A stretch of DNA of 64,000 nt. It comes from Thamnaconus septentrionalis. Lineage: Eukaryota; Chordata; Actinopteri; Tetraodontiformes; Monacanthidae. Below, one piece after another: positions 61,161 through 64,000 of this stretch (positions are counted from its first letter, which is position 1; the number at the start of each line of letters is the position of its first letter). A program made the position numbers and the translations under genes. The stretch spans positions 17,501,001 to 17,565,000 of the forward strand of contig CM020513.1 in assembly GCA_009823395.1 (NCBI GenBank), in the 5' to 3' direction. Below the pieces are notes generated by a model. The model was not told the DNA's origin. It saw only the letters and a list, made by a program, of their open reading frames with translations, and searched no databases.

Positions 61161-62726
61161 GATACAGATCCTTCAGTCTGAGCTGATTTGACAGCAGGTG
61201 TAATTGAGATTTTTTTTATTTATTTTTTTTACTTTTTGTTGAACCTTTATTTACACAGGCAGCAATTCAGAACCGATTCTTTTTTAAACGCAGATTTTTG
61301 CTCTTTCTTTGCCTGCAGGAGTTTAAATGTCCTTCATATGTTGCACGCAAAACATCAGACTTGCACAAGAACTCCTCTTCAGTTTCTTTCATCGTGCTGC
61401 CACTCTCCACTCTGACTTGTTTCACGTCGCTGTTGCCACATCGTTCACTTTCCCTCCGAGATGAACCTCCATCCAGGTGTCCTGATTCTAAAAACCGACT
61501 TTCCTTCTGTCAGGCGTCACTCTCATCCTCCCGTCAGTCTCGTCAGCATTATACAAGCCAACCGATAAATCAGCAGCCTGCAAAACTCCCCGCCTGAACC
61601 GTTTCAGACGGAGTTCAGCCGTTTGTGTGTCTGATTTTGTGTCTTGTGATTTGACGCAGCTCAGCACAACAAAACTCCCACGTCTACAAACCTGCTGTTT
61701 GCTCAAAGCAGTTTAGAAAAAAATTGAGGAGGAGGAATTGAAAGGTCCCATATGATATTTTTAAAGTTTATTTTGCGTTATTTTTTAACTCACACTTCAG
61801 TGAGGCAAAGTTATTTATCCAAGAATCTGCAGAAAACAGAGTATTTATTCCTCTTGCAATGAAACACCGGGTTAATTAGACTTATCGGCTCCCTTTGTGA
61901 TGTCACAAAGGATGTTTTTGGGACTTTTTGGCATTTCTGGGAGGTTTATTTACGACTGGAGTTTCATAATTCTATTGAGTAACCTCAGTGAAGCGGCTTC
62001 ACTGTAGAGAGACAAGAAACACACGAGAGTTTACAGACCTGCAGTGAATGCAGCAGAGGAGAGGAGGGGCCTCTGCAGGCGCAGCAGCTGCTGCTGCTGC
62101 TGCAGGAGCTGCTGGAACACAAACTGCTGCGCTGAAAACTGAGCAAAGACAAAAGCAGAAATTAATTTAAAAAAATAAATAAAAAAAACACTGTCTGAGG
62201 AAGACAAGAGAGCGGAAGATTAAAAGATTAAAATTCTCCGACATTGTTTTCTCAGGAAAACACAGAAAGTATAAAACCTGCTGGGACTGAAGAGGAGAAC
62301 GAGAGGCAGACTGACAGACGGACAGACGGACAGACTGACCTCCTCCACCTTCCTGCCGCGCTGCTGCTGCTGCTGCTGCACATTCATCTGCTGCTGCTTC
62401 TTATAAAACTCCTTCAAATGTTGCTGGAGAAGACCATGAGCATCGTCATCGTCATCGTCATCGTCATCATCATCAGCATCATCATCATTATCATCATCAT
62501 CATCATCATCATCCGACCCGACACTCGTTAGTAAGGTGAATCTGATCCTCTGTTTTATTCTTGAGTAACTTTAACTGAGCTGGTGTGTGTGTGTGTGTGT
62601 GTGTGCGTGTGTGTGTAAGCGTTGTACCTGAAGGATTGTGGTTGGTCTATTTTTTTCCATTCAAAATTCACTTGAATGCAAAAGCTTGGAGAAACTTTTA
62701 AAAACCTTTGCAAACATCAGCATCAT

Positions 62727-62775
<49 letters not shown>

Positions 62776-62932
62776 ATATGTATAGGTATATGTATATATA
62801 CATACATATACCTTATTTGAGACGTACCTGCTGCAGCAGCAGCGCCTGCTGCTTGTGGTGGATGAAAGCCTGCAGCTGGTTGGGGGACAGAAGTTGCTGC
62901 ATCTGCTGCGGCGCCATCATAGCCAGAAACAC
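56843..62932 (-). CDS. foxp4: Forkhead box P family transcription factor, FOXP4-like, 5'-partial gene span
   Basis: Fourteen minus-strand exons join in phase and give 483 residues to a TGA. In order: a Q-rich repression region ([22 protein letters not shown]), an acidic linker, a C2H2 finger (CDWPGC ... H-LCSD-H), a leucine zipper ([20 protein letters not shown]), the forkhead ([12 protein letters not shown] ... [12 protein letters not shown]) and a short C-terminus. Known role: a DNA-binding, dimerising transcriptional repressor in the nucleus. The LSPxQLQ spacing and GSPSLIKN fit FOXP4 better than FOXP1/2, and the MDFI neighbour supports FOXP4. The protein is shorter and more diverged than vertebrate FOXP4 (about 680 residues). 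The first exon(s) are not seen. Confidence 0.93.
57220..57338 (-). CDS. foxp4: foxp4-like exon 13
   Basis: Acceptor CCTGCAG, donor AACA|GTGAGT; ends in phase 2. It encodes [39 protein letters not shown]. The PLAEASLP part is comparable to the AALAESSxP segment after the FOXP forkhead. Confidence 0.8.
57474..57528 (-). CDS. foxp4: foxp4-like exon 12 (55-nt)
   Basis: [18 protein letters not shown]; GSPxLxKN directly follows the forkhead in FOXP proteins. Acceptor CTCCTCAG, donor CAG|GTAGGA. Confidence 0.9.
57695..57816 (-). CDS. foxp4: foxp4-like exon 11 (forkhead C-terminal half)
   Basis: [40 protein letters not shown]. It contains recognition-helix H3 ([10 protein letters not shown]) and wing 1. 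Acceptor CACCCAG, donor CTGG|GTATCA. Confidence 0.98.
57907..58008 (-). CDS. foxp4: foxp4-like exon 10 (forkhead middle)
   Basis: [34 protein letters not shown]. The Ala of [11 protein letters not shown], the FOXP hinge that allows domain swapping, is kept. TRT replaces the usual TRM, and NQIYTWF replaces NEIYNWF. Confidence 0.98.
58475..58545 (-). CDS. foxp4: foxp4-like exon 9 (forkhead start)
   Basis: [29 protein letters not shown] is a FOXP3/invertebrate-type residue in place of the YASLIR of FOXP1/2/4. Acceptor GTTGCAG, donor CAG|GTGGGC. Confidence 0.97.
58641..58746 (-). CDS. foxp4: foxp4-like exon 8 (linker)
   Basis: [35 protein letters not shown]. The linker between zipper and forkhead is much shorter than in vertebrate FOXP1/2/4. 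Acceptor CCCCTCAG, donor TCAG|GTGAGC. Confidence 0.85.
59183..59314 (-). CDS. foxp4: foxp4-like exon 7 (leucine zipper)
   Basis: [44 protein letters not shown]. It matches the LxKExERLQAMMxHLH zipper end. Acceptor CTAACAG, donor CAG|GTAGAT. Confidence 0.95.
59662..59732 (-). repeat. (CAG)23 repeat, sense strand of foxp4-like intron
   Basis: Twenty-three pure GCT units on the plus strand, i.e. CAG/AGC on the transcribed-sense strand, between exons 6 and 7. It is intronic, not the protein poly-Gln. Confidence 0.92.
59858..59945 (-). CDS. foxp4: foxp4-like exon 6 (finger end, zipper start)
   Basis: [29 protein letters not shown]; near-identical to the family [20 protein letters not shown]. It supplies the two finger histidines. 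Acceptor TGTTCCAG, donor CAG|GTGGGT. Confidence 0.98.
59979..60166. repeat. TCTGGTCTGAGTCTGAA minisatellite, foxp4-like intron
   Basis: Degenerate tandem units of CTGGTCTG, AGTCTGAAT and GGTCTG over about 185 bp between exons 5 and 6. Confidence 0.9.
60436..60555 (-). CDS. foxp4: foxp4-like exon 5 (C2H2 finger start)
   Basis: [40 protein letters not shown]. It matches HPLYGHGxCKWPGCExxCxxFxQFLK. Both finger cysteines are present. Acceptor TTGTTCAG, donor CCG|GTAGGT. Confidence 0.95.
60930..60966. repeat. (GAT)n microsatellite next to foxp4-like exon 4
   Basis: About 11 GAT units, 17 bp downstream (sense) of the exon 4 donor. Confidence 0.92.
60983..61103 (-). CDS. foxp4: foxp4-like exon 4 (acidic linker)
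   Basis: [39 protein letters not shown]. Phases fit exons 3 and 5. Acceptor GTTTCAG, donor AGAG|GTAGGA. An acidic Glu run here is not typical of the family. Confidence 0.85.
61740..61960 (+). mobile_element. MITE-like element relic with AAAGGTCCCATAT end
   Basis: It shares the left terminus and the GTGATGTCACAAAGG block with the element at 27,293-27,686. The right terminus is not seen. It lies in a foxp4-like intron. Confidence 0.55.
62039..62138 (-). CDS. foxp4: foxp4-like exon 3 (Q/L-rich)
   Basis: [33 protein letters not shown]. It corresponds to the [25 protein letters not shown] segment of FOXP proteins. Acceptor TGCTCAG, donor GCAG|GTCTGT. Confidence 0.93.
62340..62423 (-). CDS. foxp4: foxp4-like exon 2 (Q-rich)
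   Basis: [28 protein letters not shown]. LxEFYKKQQ is a FOXP hallmark. Acceptor TTCTCCAG, donor GAG|GTCAGT. Confidence 0.95.
62445..62515. repeat. (TCATCG)n / (ATC)n microsatellite
   Basis: Imperfect CATCGT and ATC triplets over 70 bp between exons 1 and 2 of the foxp4-like gene. Confidence 0.92.
62587..62763. repeat. (GT)n and (TA)n microsatellites
   Basis: (GT)n at 62,584-62,617 and (TA)n at 62,730-62,763, in the foxp4-like intron. Confidence 0.92.
62828..62932 (-). CDS. foxp4: foxp4-like exon 1 of those seen (partial gene)
   Basis: [35 protein letters not shown]. It corresponds to VAMMxPQ...[27 protein letters not shown] of FOXP4. The acceptor TGCTCAAG sits just after a run of 17 C on the sense strand. 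Upstream exons with the start codon are not visible. Confidence 0.93.
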
Positions 62933-64000
62933 CTTGAGCAGGGGGGGGGGGGGGGGGTCGACAGAGGGCAAAGGGTCAGCAGTTGAATAGAAAGAGGAAA
63001 TAAAGCTAAATGGAAAAGTCCCTTCGAGCCAATTACAAGCAGCGGCGTCAACCCTTTGTGAACACCATCACGCTGGATTGTGCTGCCGACTCCCAATTAG
63101 AGGGCAGAGCACTTAATTAGCAACACAATTACAACACAATTACATGCTTGTTGCGGCTGTGGGTCCGAGCGGAGGGGTGTTAATAAAGCAAACACCCGCT
63201 GAATAATAACCACTCAACCGCACAGCCGAGCGGCAAACAAAAGCGCCGTCGTCTGCTGGTGGAGCCGAGACTGCACCAGGGGAAAAAGCTCAGTGATAAA
63301 AAATACTTTTTCACCAGTTGGATGCAGAAGAGCTCCAGGTTCCAGTCAGCAGCGCTGTGATATCTGAGAGAAGATCCAGACTCGCAGCTTGGTGCTTTCT
63401 ACCCTCCCGTGAGTATAGAGCCGTCGATCGGCTGCGATCCAACCCGACCTGGAGCATCACAGCGGACTCATACAACCGCTCGGAAGAGTGGAAGGGTGTG
63501 AAAGACACAATACACACAAACACACGTGAAAAACCTGTGTTGCCGCGTCTGACTGGTGATGAGTGGAAAATGTAGATGAACAGAAAGAGGATTGAAGTGG
63601 TCTGAAAGGAAGAAAATGTGTTTCACTGGGACACAAACTGAGAGGCTGTGTGGAAACTCCAACCTTCTGAAATCTGATTCCAAATATTATAGAATAGTTG
63701 TACAACATTTGCGCACTGGAAATTCATCCTGTAAATATCTTACAGACAATTTGAAATTGACAAAAGTCTTCATTTCTAATTATCCATTCTAATAGGTCTC
63801 AATTTGTTTTTAGGAACGAGGTTTGATTTGGGCCACGACGCTAAAAGAAGCTGTTCCACTGACATTCTACTAATAAAAGCGTGACTGAATTGATCATCAT
63901 TCATTCATTTTTTTAATTGAGTTTTTAAGGAGGCCTGGTTCTTCAGTCTGAGCCAGTAAAACAAACTGCAGTCAACATATTTCATGTTTCCTTGTTCGAC
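62933..64000. other. Upstream intron of foxp4-like gene, no exon seen
   Basis: Apart from the G17 run (62,941-62,957) I see no further FOXP exon, repeat or other gene. The start exon is probably beyond the window. Confidence 0.5.

Noticed and set aside
56843..62932. FOXP3 identity for the FOXP gene
   Set aside because: It has Q-rich exons with EFYKKQQ and LSPNQLQ, ELYKNSD before the forkhead (not the FOXP3 FKFHNM), and an MDFI neighbour. A few FOXP3-like residues remain, so phylogeny is still needed.

Overview
The window is nuclear DNA from a bony fish, most likely a teleost. Genes are built from many short GT/AG exons. The introns are compact and rich in microsatellites, MITE-like elements, a hAT relic, SINE/LINE tails and an L1 reverse-transcriptase relic. 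The genes match vertebrate families. No bacterial or viral gene organisation is seen.

Layout. (1) 1-19,000 is intergenic, with dispersed repeats and no convincing coding exon. It ends in a CpG-rich promoter-like segment (about 18,480-18,905). Two perfect RFX/X-box palindromes lie at 17,450 and 18,625. (2) 19,446-45,036 (+) is an ankrd26 orthologue that I resolved into 43 exons. It runs from an MKKIFSF start through ankyrin repeats, a very acidic low-complexity linker and a long CCDC144/ANKRD26-type coiled coil to the C-terminus LKKNHKI. A 3'UTR with tandem repeats ends near an AATAAA at 46,390. (3) 47,827-48,404 (-) holds one or two candidate exons of an unidentified gene. (4) 50,676-54,135 (-) holds three exons of an mdfi-like gene (I-mfa domain). 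(5) 56,843-62,932 (-) holds fourteen exons of a FOXP-family gene: Q-rich region, C2H2 finger, leucine zipper, forkhead and C-terminus. Its 5' end is not seen and probably lies outside the window. FOXP4 and MDFI are neighbours in human, so I call the gene foxp4-like. That subtype rests on synteny plus a FOXP4-like Q-region spacing.

The genes are not an operon. ankrd26 is predicted to act at centriolar distal appendages, while foxp4 and mdfi are regulators of transcription. Most notable are: a 1.3-kb acidic reading frame in ankrd26 exon 11 that is out of frame with both flanks by shifts that cancel; two tandem CTCF-consensus sites in ankrd26 intron 41; a MITE family that carries a CTCF-like core; RFX palindromes upstream of a centriole gene; a strongly diverged, shortened FOXP; and a 12-bp triplication inside the I-mfa domain. 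All exon boundaries were read by eye from splice sites and phase, with no transcript data.
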